This document shows positions 24,097-35,241 of a stretch of 64,000 nt of DNA, piece after piece (the stretch's first letter is position 1; each line of letters opens with the position of its first letter). The stretch spans positions 48,790,953 to 48,854,952 of the forward strand of contig NC_051068.1 in assembly GCF_004664715.2 (NCBI RefSeq), given 5' to 3'. The translations under genes and the position numbers were made by a program. Below the pieces are notes generated by a model. The model did not search any database and had not been told where the DNA came from. It saw only the letters and a list, made by a program, of their open reading frames with translations. The DNA is from Peromyscus leucopus (Eukaryota > Chordata > Mammalia > Rodentia > Cricetidae).

Positions 24097-24966
24097 GGTG
24101 TGTCTTTTTATGCTTTAGTGTAGCAGAAGGACACTCTCTTGCAGAGCTGCCAACAATACTTTAGCTAGTTGCTACTCTGCCTCTCTGAGCTTGTGGGTTC
24201 ATGCCAGCCTTTGAATCTGGAGTCTTCTTTACAAATAGAACAATAGCGATTTAGTTAAAGCTACCTTTACCAGCAGCAATAGTGGGAAAACAATTCCTGC
24301 CAGGCTGCTGCCCGAGTGGCCACTTCACTGCCAGAGAATCAGGCCAGTAACTGAGGAGGCAGAGTTGCTGCCTGAAATAGTAGTAGAGTAAGTCACAGCC
24401 ACTGTGCCCATTAAAACAGTATTCTTGTCTCAGTTTTATCAATATACGTTACTGGACTTAAAATTCTGTCATCAGGAAAATTTGAATCCAGAAAGGATCA
24501 TATTCAAAGTTCAAATTGGTTGATATCTACAATAATAATGATGTCTTATGCCTGAAAGTTTCATATTTAAAATCTTTTTATTTTACTTTATCTTTTTTGC
24601 TTACCAGTATGAAAAATTAAGTCTGGAATTTCCTATATTCCTGAATAATGAACTCTGGGAACATAAAATGTTCCATCAATAAAAAGGTTATCCACATATG
24701 TTTCTGTTCATCAGACAATGTAAAAACTATACCTTCATTTAAAGTGTTAAGGTAATAAATGCAAATGTATGTGAGAGGAAAAAAATACCATAAAAGCCCA
24801 TTTGCCAAGAAATGTGTTTAGGTGTTGCTGTTGTAAGTTGGGTCACATTTTGCCACCGTGATGAAGGAAGATTTGATAAGCTGAGAGTTTCTGATTGATT
24901 CCCCTAAAGATCAACTGGGGCAACAAAGTTTTCCAGAATAACAGATTAATGTTTTTAAAAATCAGC
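24097..24966. other. Unassigned interval
   Basis: About 870 bases, G+C-richer up to 24400 and AT-rich after. No recognisable repeat or gene. A 63-codon minus-strand frame at 24251-24442 has no recognisable motif. Confidence 0.45.
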
Positions 24967-25359
24967 TGCTTGCTTGAATACCAGTTGACCCATAAGCTCA
25001 TGAATTGGAATGCTTAGTCATCAGGGAGTGCCCGTACTTAGGAAAGATTTAGAAGTGTGGCCTTGTTGGAGTAGATGTGTACTTGTTGGGGGGATTGTGT
25101 CAGTTGGGGTGGGCTTTGAGATTTCAAGGGCCTAAGCCCAGGTCCAGTTTCTTTCTCTTCCTGCTGTCTGCAGATCCAGATGTAGAACTTTCAGCTACCG
25201 CTTCAGCACCATGTCTGCCTGTGTGCTGCCCTGGTTCTTGTCCTGACGGTAATGGACAAAAGCTGTGAATTTAAGCAAGTACCAATTAAATATTTTCATT
25301 TTATAATAGTTGCTATGTTCATGTTGTCTTTTCCCAGCAAAAGAACATTGACTAATACA
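24967..25359 (+). mobile_element. ERVL-MaLR LTR (ORR1-like)
   Basis: Sense LTR: tgcttgcttgaat start, gacccataagctcatgaatt, gtgtggccttgttggagtag, ggggtgggctttgagatttc, ccatgtctgcctgtgtgct, gtaatggacaaaagctgtga, caattaaatattttcatttt and the end ttgactaataca. Roughly 390 bp, the usual ORR1 size. No internal sequence follows, so it is a solo LTR. I find no clear 5-bp flanking duplication. Confidence 0.8.
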
Positions 25360-25571
25360 CCGACCTATTTTTAGAAGTTGATATAGTGTAGCTCTATATT
25401 GGACTGATACACAGGCCCGGGGAAATGTATGGTCCTTGGAGTCTTATTTTAGAGTTATAGAAATTTACAAAGACTCCACAGTAAACATCTGAAACCAAAA
25501 TTCATGCTTTATTTTATAGATACAAGAATAGCTTTCACAGAAATTAGAACCATGGAATATATAGCTCCAGA

Positions 25572-25718
25572 TGGTACTGTAGAGATAACGATGTTTGATT
25601 TTCCACAAGTGGTAGGCAAGAGATAACTCTTCATTTATATACCTGACATTCTAAAAAAATGGGACTTCATAGGTTGAGGTTTTTAACTGGAAGAATCAGA
25701 GTATTATTAGAATGGATA
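25572..25718 (+). repeat. Donor A of a local chimeric duplication
   Basis: This 147-base segment (tggtactgtagagataac ... tagaatggata) recurs at 27201-27347 in the same orientation with no indels and 4 substitutions (about 97% identical by eye). It is AT-rich and does not resemble a known mobile element. Confidence 0.95.
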
Positions 25719-26243
25719 CAGGCAATGGTAGTCTTTTTCTACCATGATAATGACAATTGATTTTAGTCTTCTGTTCTTAACTTTGCTAGTTATGCCCTAA
25801 TAATTTTGGCAATATGAGTTTAAAATGTAGCCCTTAATTGTTTTGGCAGTGTTAAGTAGGAAGCTCATTCCAGGCTTCCACAATAACTTAGCTGCAATAG
25901 AAAGAGAAACCACAATAAAAATATTTTTCAGAAAAGAAATAAAATTAAAAATAAATTCTACATCCATGCTACAATGAGCTTTCAGTAAGCAAGTCTAAGG
26001 CAGATCGTTTTAGTTTAAATGAGAATTTGGGTTTCAATACTGTAAATTCAAAATGATCCTTGATTTTGATGTGAAGTCTAAGTAGTCATTATTTTGTTTA
26101 TTATCCAATAAGATGGGATATTTCATGCAAATTGTTGGTTTATCTTATTTATAAATGTTGATTTTTGTCTGTGAGGTCACCTTATTTATTTTACTTGCAA
26201 TTCTAATTATACTAATATGCATACTCTTTAAATATATATTTTT

Positions 26244-26273
26244 ATTTGTATTCACACTTTTGTTGTGAATAAA
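26244..26273 (+). repeat. Donor B of a local chimeric duplication
   Basis: The 30 bases starting atttgtattcacactttt recur at 27171-27200 with one substitution, directly joined to the copy of donor A. Donor B lies about 525 bases downstream of donor A, yet its copy lies upstream of the copy of A. Confidence 0.9.
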
Positions 26274-27170
26274 CTCACTTATATTACTTCATATGTTATA
26301 CATCTATATTTTTATGAACACATAAATGTTTTACCCTTTTACTAGTCAATTCTCTATTTTTATAATACATTTGAATTGTTAGATTTATCTAATTTTTTTA
26401 AACTTCTAAATGTAGAATTATTGTGGCTTGGTATTTTCCAATTAGCACATTTTCTGTCTCTAATAACCCAGAGGCAGAAATGATTACATGCCCCACTTCA
26501 TCTTGCAGGACTACTGTTAAGATCAATATAATTTTCTATGTATATTCTTTGATTTATCCATGTGAGAGTTTGAGAGCCATTTAACAACATGAGAATTACT
26601 ATCAAAGTTCATATATGGGCAGTTACTTTGAGGAGTACTAAGATATACTAAGTAATTGTTTCTGAATGATTACACATGCTATATTTCATCAAATTATCAG
26701 AAAATTCTTACCTGTGGGTGATTAGTGTTGACTGACACTTTGAAAGAATCTAGGTTCAACTGGGAAATGAGCCTCTAAGCATGGCTATGTGTAGTACCTT
26801 TATTATATTATTTGATGTGGGAATACCATCTAAATTGTGGATAGTATAATTCTGTGGGCAAAGTAACTAAGACTGTGCAACACAACAAAACACAGTTGGG
26901 AACCAGAATGTATTAGATACTCGGCTTCTTCACAATGGATGCAATGTGATTAACCTTCTAATATTCCTGCTCCTATAACTTCTCCACAAGAACAGACTGT
27001 AGCTGGAATTGTGTCTAAATAAATAATTTATTCCCTCAATTTCTTTTGTACTTTTTTCTATTTATTTCATAACAATTAATAGAAATGAAAAAAATAATCT
27101 TACCAATAGCCTTTGGATTATTCCAAAATAGAAGGTTGATTCAATAAAATATATAAGCAATCATACAAGG

Positions 27171-27347
27171 ATTTGTATTCACACTTTTGTTGTGAGTAAA
27201 TGGTACTGTAGAGATAACAATGTTTGATTTTCCACAAGTGGTAGGCAAGAGATAACTCTTCATTTATATACCTGACATTCTAAAAAAATGGGACTTCATA
27301 GGTTGAAGTTGTTAACTGGATGAATCAGAGTATTATTAGAATGGATA
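27171..27347 (+). repeat. Chimeric duplicate (B then A)
   Basis: Copy of 26244-26273 (27171-27200) fused without filler to a copy of 25572-25718 (27201-27347). The junction shares one base (A) with both sources. There is no poly(A), terminal repeat or target duplication that would suggest a transposon carried it. The order swap fits replication template switching. Confidence 0.9.
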
Positions 27348-28570
27348 GAAACACTATTTTCTCTGTAAACACAGAAAATTACTTACCAGAGTTTAACATT
27401 TCATTAAAAAAAAGTCATTCATGGAACTAAAAATAAAGAGATCTTCCACAGACTAACAGTGTTACCTAGACAATCTATGAAAACATACATCAAACATTAG
27501 ATATGGTGAAGAAAGAATGCTAGCATTTCACTCAGGCAAATACTAAATAAAGATTATTCTCTTTACAGTTCCTGTTTATCAATGAAATTTAACAATAGCA
27601 ATCTGTAGAATGATTAACATAAGAAAGAAAAACCATGCTATGAGCTTCATTGTGACTGTTCTGTCTTCAGTTTTCTTGTTGAAGTCATATTGTATACTTT
27701 TGCTTCAAAATCAATCCATATTGATGAGAAGATCTTCCCAAAGATCATTTAATGCTTTATTCAGTAACTTGAATCCATGGATATTTCTGACTCTAAAGGA
27801 GGGAGAAGGGTGGACATTGTGGGAATATAACAAAGACCAAGGGGCAACATGGGGAGGAGACTGTGGTTATAAGAAGATGACCTCCACAAGCCAGGGATAT
27901 GAACCTGTCACATATCCATCTCTTTTGGCTCACAGAAGAAACCAAAATGTGTTCGATTCCTCAAATCCCAATTTATATAAATGTGAAAAAATAATTTTCT
28001 ACTGTTCTTGCCACCCCAAATGTACATGGTAGACTGTAATAATATCTCTATGAAATAAAAACATGTGCTAAGTATTATATACAGTGGATATGTACTTGTG
28101 TAGAACATTAAAATATTATAAATTATCTGAATATATAAGATAATGTAAGATGATTAATACAAATCAATGACTGAATAGGAGATAACATCTGAAAACATCA
28201 AATATGTAGTCGAAAGCCAAACACTTAAATGTACTCAATAAACATGGTATGTGTCTGAATGTAAATTATTATTTTGAAGCCCAGTGTAGGAAGCGCATGA
28301 ATACAGGAGTGCTTCATTTGGTAGTACCTCATTATTTTAGCCAAATTTATTATAAAAATACCACTGCACATTCTTTGCTACATTTACAACTGAATTTTGC
28401 AACTTTTGTTTAAGTTAAAAGGCAAATGGAAGACAGGGAACACTTAGAAAGATAAACATGGGAAGATTTGCTTGTAAAGAAAAAAAGATCTGTGACAAAG
28501 CAATATCATTTCGAAGAAAGCATTGTAATGGTAAAGTGTAAAATATTTACAAAACAGATAGAAGTAGGAG
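27348..28570. other. AT-rich unique sequence
   Basis: About 1.2 kb without recognisable repeats. Holds the 140-codon open frame listed separately. Confidence 0.5.
27610..28032 (+). other. Unassigned 140-codon open frame
   Basis: A 140-codon open frame, long for this AT-rich neighbourhood and not attributable to a repeat. Residues 11-33 are hydrophobic (SFIVTVLSSVFLLKSYCILL) and could mimic a signal or membrane segment. The central part has a Trp/Gly-rich patch (GWTLWEYNKDQGATWGGDCG), and the C-terminus is Cys-rich (YCSCHPKCTW). I recognise no family and see no splice or promoter context. It could be a fragment of a decayed gene or chance. Confidence 0.2.

Positions 28571-28611
<41 letters not shown>
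28571..28611. repeat. (GATA)n microsatellite, 10 units
   Basis: Uninterrupted GATA tetranucleotides for about 41 bases, a repeat type commonly length-polymorphic in rodents. Confidence 0.97.
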
Positions 28612-28922
28612 GTGTTAATAAAGGAGTACTACAAACCAGTGAGAAAAGAACAGATTTAAACAATGATTCTGTGTCCCCTTTGTATATACATTTAAAATCT
28701 ATCAAGACTATAAAACTTTTTATGTTATTAGAAAACCAATAACTGTTGACAAATTAAAAAACAACTTGGAGAACACAAACATAATAAATAAATATATGCA
28801 AAAAGTGGATTAAAAACCTGATATTTAGTACTGGTATATATTAAGGTAAAAGGACTATTATTAATTAGACAATGTTGGAAATATGATTTGACAAGTTATG
28901 GTGGTTATGGTATGTCATATAT

Positions 28923-29126
28923 ATGTTTTATCTACAACAAAATAATGCCTGTATGTGGTATGGAATTTTGACAAAGAAGAGACCTAAACAGAAAATTGCC
29001 ACATTTAAGAATGATCTAATTACAGTGTTACAAAGGGACAAAGGAGGAACTAAAACAGCAGAATTTACTATGGATGAAGAAGGGCCTGGTAAAGGAGAGA
29101 CTATGGGAAATACAACTGAAGCTGGA

Positions 29127-29159
<33 letters not shown>
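28923..29159 (+). pseudogene. Possible retrocopy tail: open frame ending at A26
   Basis: A 70-codon frame (starts MFYLQQNNACMWYGILTKKR; acidic end MDEEGPGKGETMGNTTEAGD) whose TAA stop merges into a run of 26 A (29134-29159). A tail joined directly to coding-looking sequence is typical of a retroposed fragment, possibly primed inside the message. Product unknown. No flanking duplication located. The downstream sequence (29160-29561) is unassigned and may belong to the same older repeat. Confidence 0.3.
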
Positions 29160-29561
29160 CATATGGAAACCCACTGCTGTGGAGGCTTTCTAAAATATAT
29201 GCACATAGAAAAAGGAATTTAAAGGGAATTGCCATAAAGTAGAATATAATGGGTCAACTAGATATCTTATGCACTCAAGTAAAATGCTCAGTTCAGGAAT
29301 GGGTTATATCTTAGGATTTGTGGACCAAAGGGGTCCCACAGATGCCACAAAGAGCATTGCAACGCACTGACAATGCTGTTGTTACCCTTAACAACCTGAT
29401 CACAAGACCCTGTTACTGGTAACACAACTTACATATATTGTAAAATATGAAGAAGTCAAGCTTGTACCCAGCTTCAGCCCTGTGGACTATCATTCATGGT
29501 GCTAGAAGGCACTATATAGTCTACCAGAAGAGAAAACTAATCCCCAACACCACTTAGCAAA
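29160..29561. other. Unassigned interval, possibly retroviral-like
   Basis: About 400 bases of more balanced composition between the A26 tract and a MaLR LTR. Parts (gggttatatcttaggatttg, accaaaggggtcccacagat) look familiar from rodent ERV or L1 internal sequence, but I cannot name the source. Confidence 0.35.
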
Positions 29562-29849
29562 TGTCTTAGTCAGGGTTTCTACTGCTGTGATGAAAGACCT
29601 TGACCAAAAGCAAGTTGGGGAGGAAAGGGATTATTTAGCTTATACTTTCACATTACTGGAAGAAGTCAGTGTATTTTCTTATAGAATGCAGGAACAACAT
29701 CCTTCAATGGGCTTGGCCTACCCCATCCATCATTAATTAAGAAAATGGTCTACGGGGTTACTTATAGCTTCATTTAATAGAAGCATTTTCCTATTTGAGA
29801 TATCTCTTGGATGTCTTTAGCTTGTGTCAAGTTGACATCAAGCCATATA
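29562..29849 (-). mobile_element. ERVL-MaLR LTR (3' LTR of a minus-strand element)
   Basis: Antisense LTR beginning tgtcttagtcagggtttcta, then ccaaaagcaagttggggagg, a deleted middle, and cttgtgtcaagttgacatca near its end. This is the reverse of rodent MaLR LTRs ending ccctgactaagaca. The sequence to the right matches the internal region of such elements, so this appears to be the 3' LTR of a minus-strand copy. Confidence 0.75.
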
Positions 29850-31160
29850 GCAAAATTGACCCCTTTGCCAACTTGCCATTCAAACAAATCACTGTTAAGT
29901 CACAACTTTTTTTCTTAATTATTCCTAAGATTACACATTAATATTGACATCACAACATAAAAAAATTTATAAACTAAAAAACATCCCACAATTTTTCCAA
30001 ATTCAAACACTTTAAAATTCAATCTCTTTAAGCCCTACGTTTCTTTTAAATCTAAAATCTCTTTAAAAGTTCAGTCTCTCAACTGTGGACTCTTGTGAAA
30101 TCAAAAATAAGTTAAATACTTTCACACATTAAGAGGGAAGATCTGGGGCACATTCACAATCTGAACAAGCAAAACCAAACTCCAAGATTATAAATAACTC
30201 AATGTCCAATGTCAGGGATTCACTCACAGTCTGTGCTCCTACATAGGGCTTGGATCACTCTCCCCACCCCACCCCCCAGAGCTGAGGACCCAACCCAGGG
30301 CCTTGTGCTCGCTAGGCAAGTGCTTTACCACTGAGCTAAATTCCCAAACCCTAGATCACTTCTTAGACTCCATTTCTGCAGCACACACAGATTATCATCT
30401 AGGCTTAGTCTGGATCACCTCCATTGATACTGCTGTGCTTGGTGGTCGTCCCATGGTACTGGCATCTACAAAATGCTGGGGACTTGCATTGCAACTGTGC
30501 TGTACCTTCACAAATGGCCTCTCTTAAGCTCTCTTTATGGTACCAAGTCTCAATTTCTTTTTATGACTGCTTTAATATTGTGAGTTCAACTGCTACTGAG
30601 CCTGAACCTTCCCCAATGGCCTCTCCTGGACTTTCACAGTGCGAAGCCTCAGCCTATTTTCATGACTCCTTCATGACTTCAAAAGCAGTACTATCTGAGG
30701 AAGTGATTGACATTATCAAGTTTGTCTACCAGTGTGAGTTACAACCTTGATGATTTCTAGATTATGGTTTCTGTGTGCTGACAATGAGGAAACACTTCCC
30801 AGACCATTTTGTCTCAGTGATGCTGGTATCTTCTTAATCATCACTGATTTCTTGGTTTTAGCTTAGCAGCATCAATTGTTCCACAATATCAAAGGTTTTA
30901 TTTCAATGATTCTGGTCTCTTTATTACACATAATTCTTCAGCCCTAGCTAACCAGACACAGATTTTTAGTTCAAAACATGCAAAGCCTTGATAGAGTCTT
31001 TAAGTAACTCTCATCCTCACCTCTTGAATTTCACAAACCAGGCCTCCAGTGTTTGCATTTCTCTCAACAATCTAATCTTCCAAAACCATAGAACACTTCA
31101 TCAAGCTTTGAACACCCAATTGTGTTCTTTGTGAGACTGTATCTCCTTGTAATATCAAAA
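29850..31160 (-). mobile_element. MaLR-like internal region, minus strand
   Basis: Follows the LTR with ttgacccctttgccaacttg, tctttaaaagttcagtctct, ctcaactgtggactcttgtg, ggtcgtcccatggtactggc, caatggcctctcctggactt, ttcatgacttcaaaagcag, aggaaacacttcccagacca and tcttcttaatcatcactgat. I know this wording as the non-coding internal portion that accompanies this LTR in rodents. It is interrupted by an ID element. No 5' LTR found at the right end, so the element is incomplete. Frames on the plus strand (30303-30750) are incidental. Confidence 0.6.
30263..30355 (-). mobile_element. ID SINE (minus strand)
   Basis: Reversed tRNA-Ala/BC1-derived ID: agctgaggacccaacccagg, gccttgtgctcgctaggcaa and gtgctttaccactgagctaa. 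The A-tail side is C-rich (ccccaccccacccccc). Inserted into the MaLR-like internal region. Confidence 0.85.
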
Positions 31161-31313
31161 GCTATGCAGATAAATTCTCACTAACATGACTGCCTAAACA
31201 TAAGCTGAACAAGGACAAAACTCAGTAGACATGTCAAAGTTGATGTGGAAAAGTCCATGAGACCAACCCTGAGTAAAGAACCATAGGCAACATAGGAATA
31301 CACAGAGTAGGAG

Positions 31314-31663
31314 TGTAGCTGGAGTTTTCTCTCCGGATCCTGCTGAGCCCTGGCAGTCAGACAGCTCACTTATTAAAATAAACACACAGATGTTTATATT
31401 ATTTACAAATTGTATGGTCGTGGCAGGCTTCTTGCTAACTGTTCTTATATCTCAAATTAACCCATTTCTATAAATCTATACCTTGCCAAGTGGCCCGTGG
31501 CTTACCAGCATCTTCACATGCTGCTTGTCATGGCGGCAGCTGGCAGTGTCTCCCCAACTCAGCCTTCCACTTCCCAGAATTCTCCTCTCTCCTTGTCCCA
31601 CATACTTCCTGCCTGGCCACTGACCAATCAGTGTTTTATTTATACAGAAAGATATCCACAGCA
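31314..31663 (-). mobile_element. Solo ERV LTR with perfect 6-bp target duplication
   Basis: A 350-bp TG...CA element: starts tgtagctggagttttctctc, ends atatccacagca. The 6-bp duplication taggag is perfect at 31308-31313 and 31664-31669. Read on the minus strand it has ataaataaaacactgattgg near its start and a tgtgtgtttattttaata segment near its end. The length, TG/CA ends and 6-bp duplication fit a class II (ERVK-type) LTR. Family name not established; mys-like LTRs of cricetids are one possibility. Confidence 0.85.
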
Positions 31664-31997
31664 TAGGAGAAACAATTTCCTCTAGGGAAAAGCACATTGA
31701 TTGGTTATCCAATACCAAAATGTCAGCCTTCCAGCCATGAAAACATACATACAAATAGCATATACTGATGAATCAGGTTATGTTTAATATATATGCATGT
31801 AGTAATTAATTAAAAAGAGACCAATATTTTGAAAAGGAACAGAAAGTGTATATCAGAGAGTTTGCAGGATACTAAAGAAAGGGAGGCATGATGTAATTAT
31901 GATATAATCTCCAAAATTTTTAAAAATTATAACATTACTTTTGTTAATTTAAATAGAAAACCATCAAAACTATAAAACATCCTGCTTTGCAAATTGA
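31664..31997. other. Unassigned interval
   Basis: About 330 bases between an LTR and a SINE, AT-rich, nothing recognised. Confidence 0.5.
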
Positions 31998-32226
31998 TGC
32001 TAGAGACATGGCTTGCCTGTTTAAAAGTGGTTCTTTGTCTTGCACAGTTGTGGTTCAATTCTCAGCTCCCATATCACATGACTCACAACTGTCTGTAACT
32101 CCAGTTCCAAAGGATGCAATGACATTTGTCCTGGCTTAAGTGCCTGCCTTCACAGGGTGCACATAAAGTCACACAGGCAAATATACATACAGTTGAATAA
32201 AAGCGAATAAACTTTAAAAAATAAAT
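31998..32226 (+). mobile_element. B2/B3-type SINE
   Basis: Sense SINE: gctagagacatggcttgcct, ttgtggttcaattctcagct, catatcacatgactcacaac, tgtctgtaactccagttcca, tacatacagttgaataaaa and an A-rich tail with AATAAA. Moderately diverged. Confidence 0.8.
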
Positions 32227-32324
32227 CAGATGAAGTAATATATGCAAGGTACAAGTTGAATCACTTAAATCATTGTATAAAAAGACAACAACAACAACGA
32301 AGTTAAAATATGATATAATATAAT

Positions 32325-32413
32325 GTGAGGGTATAGCTCAGTGGTAGGATACATGACCAGCATACTTCAGAACCTTAATTCTATAACAAGTATCCAAAAC
32401 AAAACATAATAAA
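32325..32413 (+). mobile_element. ID SINE
   Basis: Sense ID: gtgagggtatagctcagtgg (tRNA-derived A box), taggatacatgaccagcat and a 3' A-rich tail with interruptions. The B-box half is mutated (ccttaattctataac). Not a functional tRNA. Confidence 0.8.
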
Positions 32414-32755
32414 ACTAAATTCATTGTGGAGATGAACTCTTGCTTTCAGAGAAACAATCCATGTTTGTCCAAGGAGTCAGTTTGTGATCCCAGTGGGAGA
32501 ATAACTGAAAAGGATTATTACTAGGGAGTGGGCCCTGGGGTTCTGCAAAGGTCAATTTCCTCACCAACTGCATGGATTCTTTTGACTTGTAATTTCAGAA
32601 TATAACTCATGTTATAAATTTATCCATGTTTTCTACAAATTAATAATAAATATAATATGAACTACATAGAAAGTTGATGAAGGTTTGGTACTTAGAAAGT
32701 GTTTTTCTAAATAATCACAATAAAATAATAAAAGCTTATATTTGATTATACAGTT

Positions 32756-33130
32756 ATTTTTATTTTTTGAGAATTTCTTATATGAGCTCCGTAATTACCT
32801 CATTTCTAGTCCTCCCTCCCAAATACTTTCATATTTTGCCCACTCCTTCTGAGAGTTATGAACTCTACTGTAATTATTGTTAACACACACACACACACCA
32901 TATTGAGTATGTTCAATATTTGTATGTACATGTGTATCAGGGAGTTTGTCCCTGGAGAAAATTTATTATTCCTCTCTAAATAGACTTTGGTTGCCTGAAG
33001 CTTTTCTTCTAGGGGTGGGACTTGGTGAAATTAGGGGTAGGACCTTGTGGCATTTCCTCAACTCACATTGGCATGTCAATGAGTATTCATGTTATGCTGG
33101 TCTTTTAAATCTTAAAGTAGCAGAAATGAT
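32756..33130 (-). mobile_element. L1 (Lx-type) 3' UTR, minus strand
   Basis: Antisense L1 3' end: tttttattttttgagaattt, a short (AC)n at 32884-32899, cagggagtttgtccctggag, ttggttgcctgaagcttttc, taggggtgggacttgg, tggcatttcctcaactcaca and ttggcatgtcaatgagtatt. The order matches the reversed 3' UTR. Confidence 0.75.
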
Positions 33131-34260
33131 TTAGGGATCTCTTTGAAAGTAGAATTCTGGTGTACTAGGCCTAGAGTGAGGTTCAAGACAGAATGCTTTA
33201 GGAGATTCTATTGCTGCCATCCCACAGACAACACTGGATGTCAATGACATTTTCTTTCTGTACAACACGTTTTTTTTGCTACCCATAACACCTCATACAT
33301 GTTTCTGCCTGCAGTTTAAAAGCTAACATAAGTAACACACTAAATTTGTCCTTAGAGAACTGTAAGTTTAGTTGGAAATTTAAAAATAGTGATAATCAGC
33401 TGTAAGATGATTTAGTGTTCTGCTGAAAAGGCTGTGCACACATACACAAGAAAACAAAGAGCTTGATATATCTGTGGTAATAATATTAAAATGTCATCAA
33501 CTCTGCAGTGTCTACTTGTGCAGAGTTGATCATAATGAAAGCAATTTATACAGATAGAAAACACATATAAAATAAGATCATTCAGTTGTAACGTGTTTGT
33601 GTATTTAGGACTTTAAGCTAGCTATCTTCCCTCTAAAGTGGTACCACTCTGTGAACACTGATATAGCAAAGCTTTTAGTTCTTAATAAACAATTCAATCT
33701 GTTATAATAAGATGTGACTGATTTGCATAAGTTTATCATTTTCTGTTGAGAGGGCTCAGCTTCATTTTCTAATGTTTGAACAAGTTTATATTATAATGAG
33801 TAAACATTAAAAAAATTTAATCTACTGGCAATAGATTTCCCAAAGAAACGCATTTCAGCTCTAATCACAGGATATTATAGATATCCTGCCACTTCTATTG
33901 TCTGAATTTGAGTCTAATTTTGTAAAGCTTATTACTGAAATGTGGATAGTTTACTAATTTGCACTATCAAGAGTTTGCTTAATTGGGCTGATATCATATC
34001 TCACAGCCAGGGTATATAATTTTCAGTAATAAACTAATCAAAGAATACTAACATTTTAATTACTGTGAACAAACTTTTGGTCATTTTTAAACATGAACAT
34101 TATTAATTATCTTATTATATTTAATAACTAACAGATATAGATTATTTTCAGGCATCCTATGGACAATTTAGTAAGTAACAAACCCAGTGGAAGTAAGTTG
34201 AAGATCTGAGCCTATTTATTTCAATACTCAATTATGAAATTGGGAAGACAGAAGACAGTT
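33131..34260. other. AT-rich unique sequence
   Basis: About 1.1 kb. The first 120 bases may still belong to the L1; the remainder has no recognisable feature. Confidence 0.45.
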
Positions 34261-34365
34261 GCCCACCCACCCTCCCTCTGCTCTCTCTCCCTTCCCCTTC
34301 CTCTCTCCTTCACCTTCCCTTTCTCCTTTCATTCCTCCTCACACACCCCCTGTGCTTACACACAC
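34261..34365. repeat. Pyrimidine-rich low-complexity tract
   Basis: CCACCC and CCTTCC/CTCTCT-rich stretch with almost no G or A until CACACA at its end. Simple-sequence drift, not coding. Confidence 0.75.
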
Positions 34366-34769
34366 CTATTTTTAAGCCCTGAATCCTGAATATGAGATAA
34401 AATGCCTGGTATTTGTGCATCTTAGTTTGTCTCATTTTCCTTCACACAATTATATCCCACCCAACCAACATATGGCAAATCATGGAAATATGATCCTTGC
34501 AATTGAATAAAACCTCATCTTATAAAGATTCTAGGTTTTGCTTTACTACTCCTTTGTTAATGGATATTTTCACTGATGATGTATCTTGTTTCTTGGCACT
34601 GGTGATTTCATAACAAAGGTTAGAAATTGCTTATTAAAAAAAAGACACATTGTTTGCTTCATCAGATTTATCATTGTCTTTCTCTCATTTGTGCCATATA
34701 ATTTCTCCCTCCCCTTCTAGATGCTAATTCTTACATCAGACATTTCAGAAAAAGAACAATATACAGAAG

Positions 34770-35241
34770 TATGGTGGTATTTTGTTTGTACTGAAATGTG
34801 ATTTTAATTGTATGTTAATAAATAAATTTGCCCAGGGGTCAGAGCTATTAGAGGCATAGCAAGAGCATGGTGGTGGTGGCAGGGGCGGCGGCGGCGGCGG
34901 TGGCGGCACACGCCTTTAATCCCAGCACTTGGTAGAAGAGCTAGGTAGATCTCTGTGTGTTCAGGGATACAGACAGCATTGGAGACATATGCCTTTAAGA
35001 CCTGGAGGGCGGTACTTACAGGCAGTGATGAGGCAGTCATGTGTTTGGGTTGCAACCAATGAGAAGGCAGAACAGAAAGACTATTTAAAGACAGACACAC
35101 AGGAAGTAGCTCTCTCTCTTTCGGGGAAGCTAGGAGCACTGCAGGAGGTAAGATTTTAGCTCTGAGCTCTGACATCTCGGCTTTCTCTTTTACATTGGTT
35201 CTGTGTTTTTTATTTTAATAAGACGGTTGGTTACATCTACA
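34770..35241 (+). mobile_element. Solo ERV LTR (472 bp) with 6-bp target duplication
   Basis: Sense LTR ending aagacggttggttacatctaca, with the expected CA end. It contains atgttaataaataaatttgc, ggggtcagagctattagagg, an embedded B1-like cctttaatcccagcacttgg, aaccaatgagaaggcagaac (CAAT-like), agactatttaaagacagaca (TATA-like) and ttattttaataagacggttg. Flanks cagaag (34764-34769) and tagaag (35242-35247) are a 6-bp duplication with one mismatch. Its TG start is mutated to TA. In related full-length elements this end adjoins a primer-binding site; here host DNA follows, so it is solo. Confidence 0.8.
34868..34906. repeat. (TGG)n(CGG)n trinucleotide tract in the LTR
   Basis: Four TGG units, then GCAGGGG, then about seven CGG/TGG units. 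It lies in the B1-derived part of the LTR, grown from the gtggtggcgcac box. It is the most G+C-rich spot in the window. Confidence 0.85.

Larger units (their letters stand above)
25360..27170. other. AT-rich unique sequence holding two duplication donors
   Basis: About 1.8 kb with no recognisable transposon. It contains the donor segments 25572-25718 and 26244-26273, which are copied downstream in swapped order. Confidence 0.55.

Noticed and set aside
28571..28611. GATA array considered as a CRISPR-like or regulatory array
   Set aside because: It is a plain tetranucleotide microsatellite without spacers; no CRISPR features occur anywhere in the window.
29555..29854. A perfect gcaaa repeat on both sides of the MaLR LTR at 29562-29849, suggesting a solo insertion
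   Set aside because: The sequence to the right reads as the matching internal region, so the LTR is better explained as the 3' LTR of a longer element; the 5-base match is likely chance.
30303..30750. Two overlapping plus-strand frames of 74 and 108 codons
   Set aside because: They are antisense to the MaLR-like internal region and partly within an ID element.
32325..32413. tRNA-like A and B boxes
   Set aside because: They are parts of ID SINEs (also 30263-30355 and 40984-41090) with A-tails; no cloverleaf gene is supported.
34804..35175. 123-codon minus-strand frame and 76-codon plus-strand frame
   Set aside because: Both lie inside the solo LTR and cross its CGG/TGG tract.
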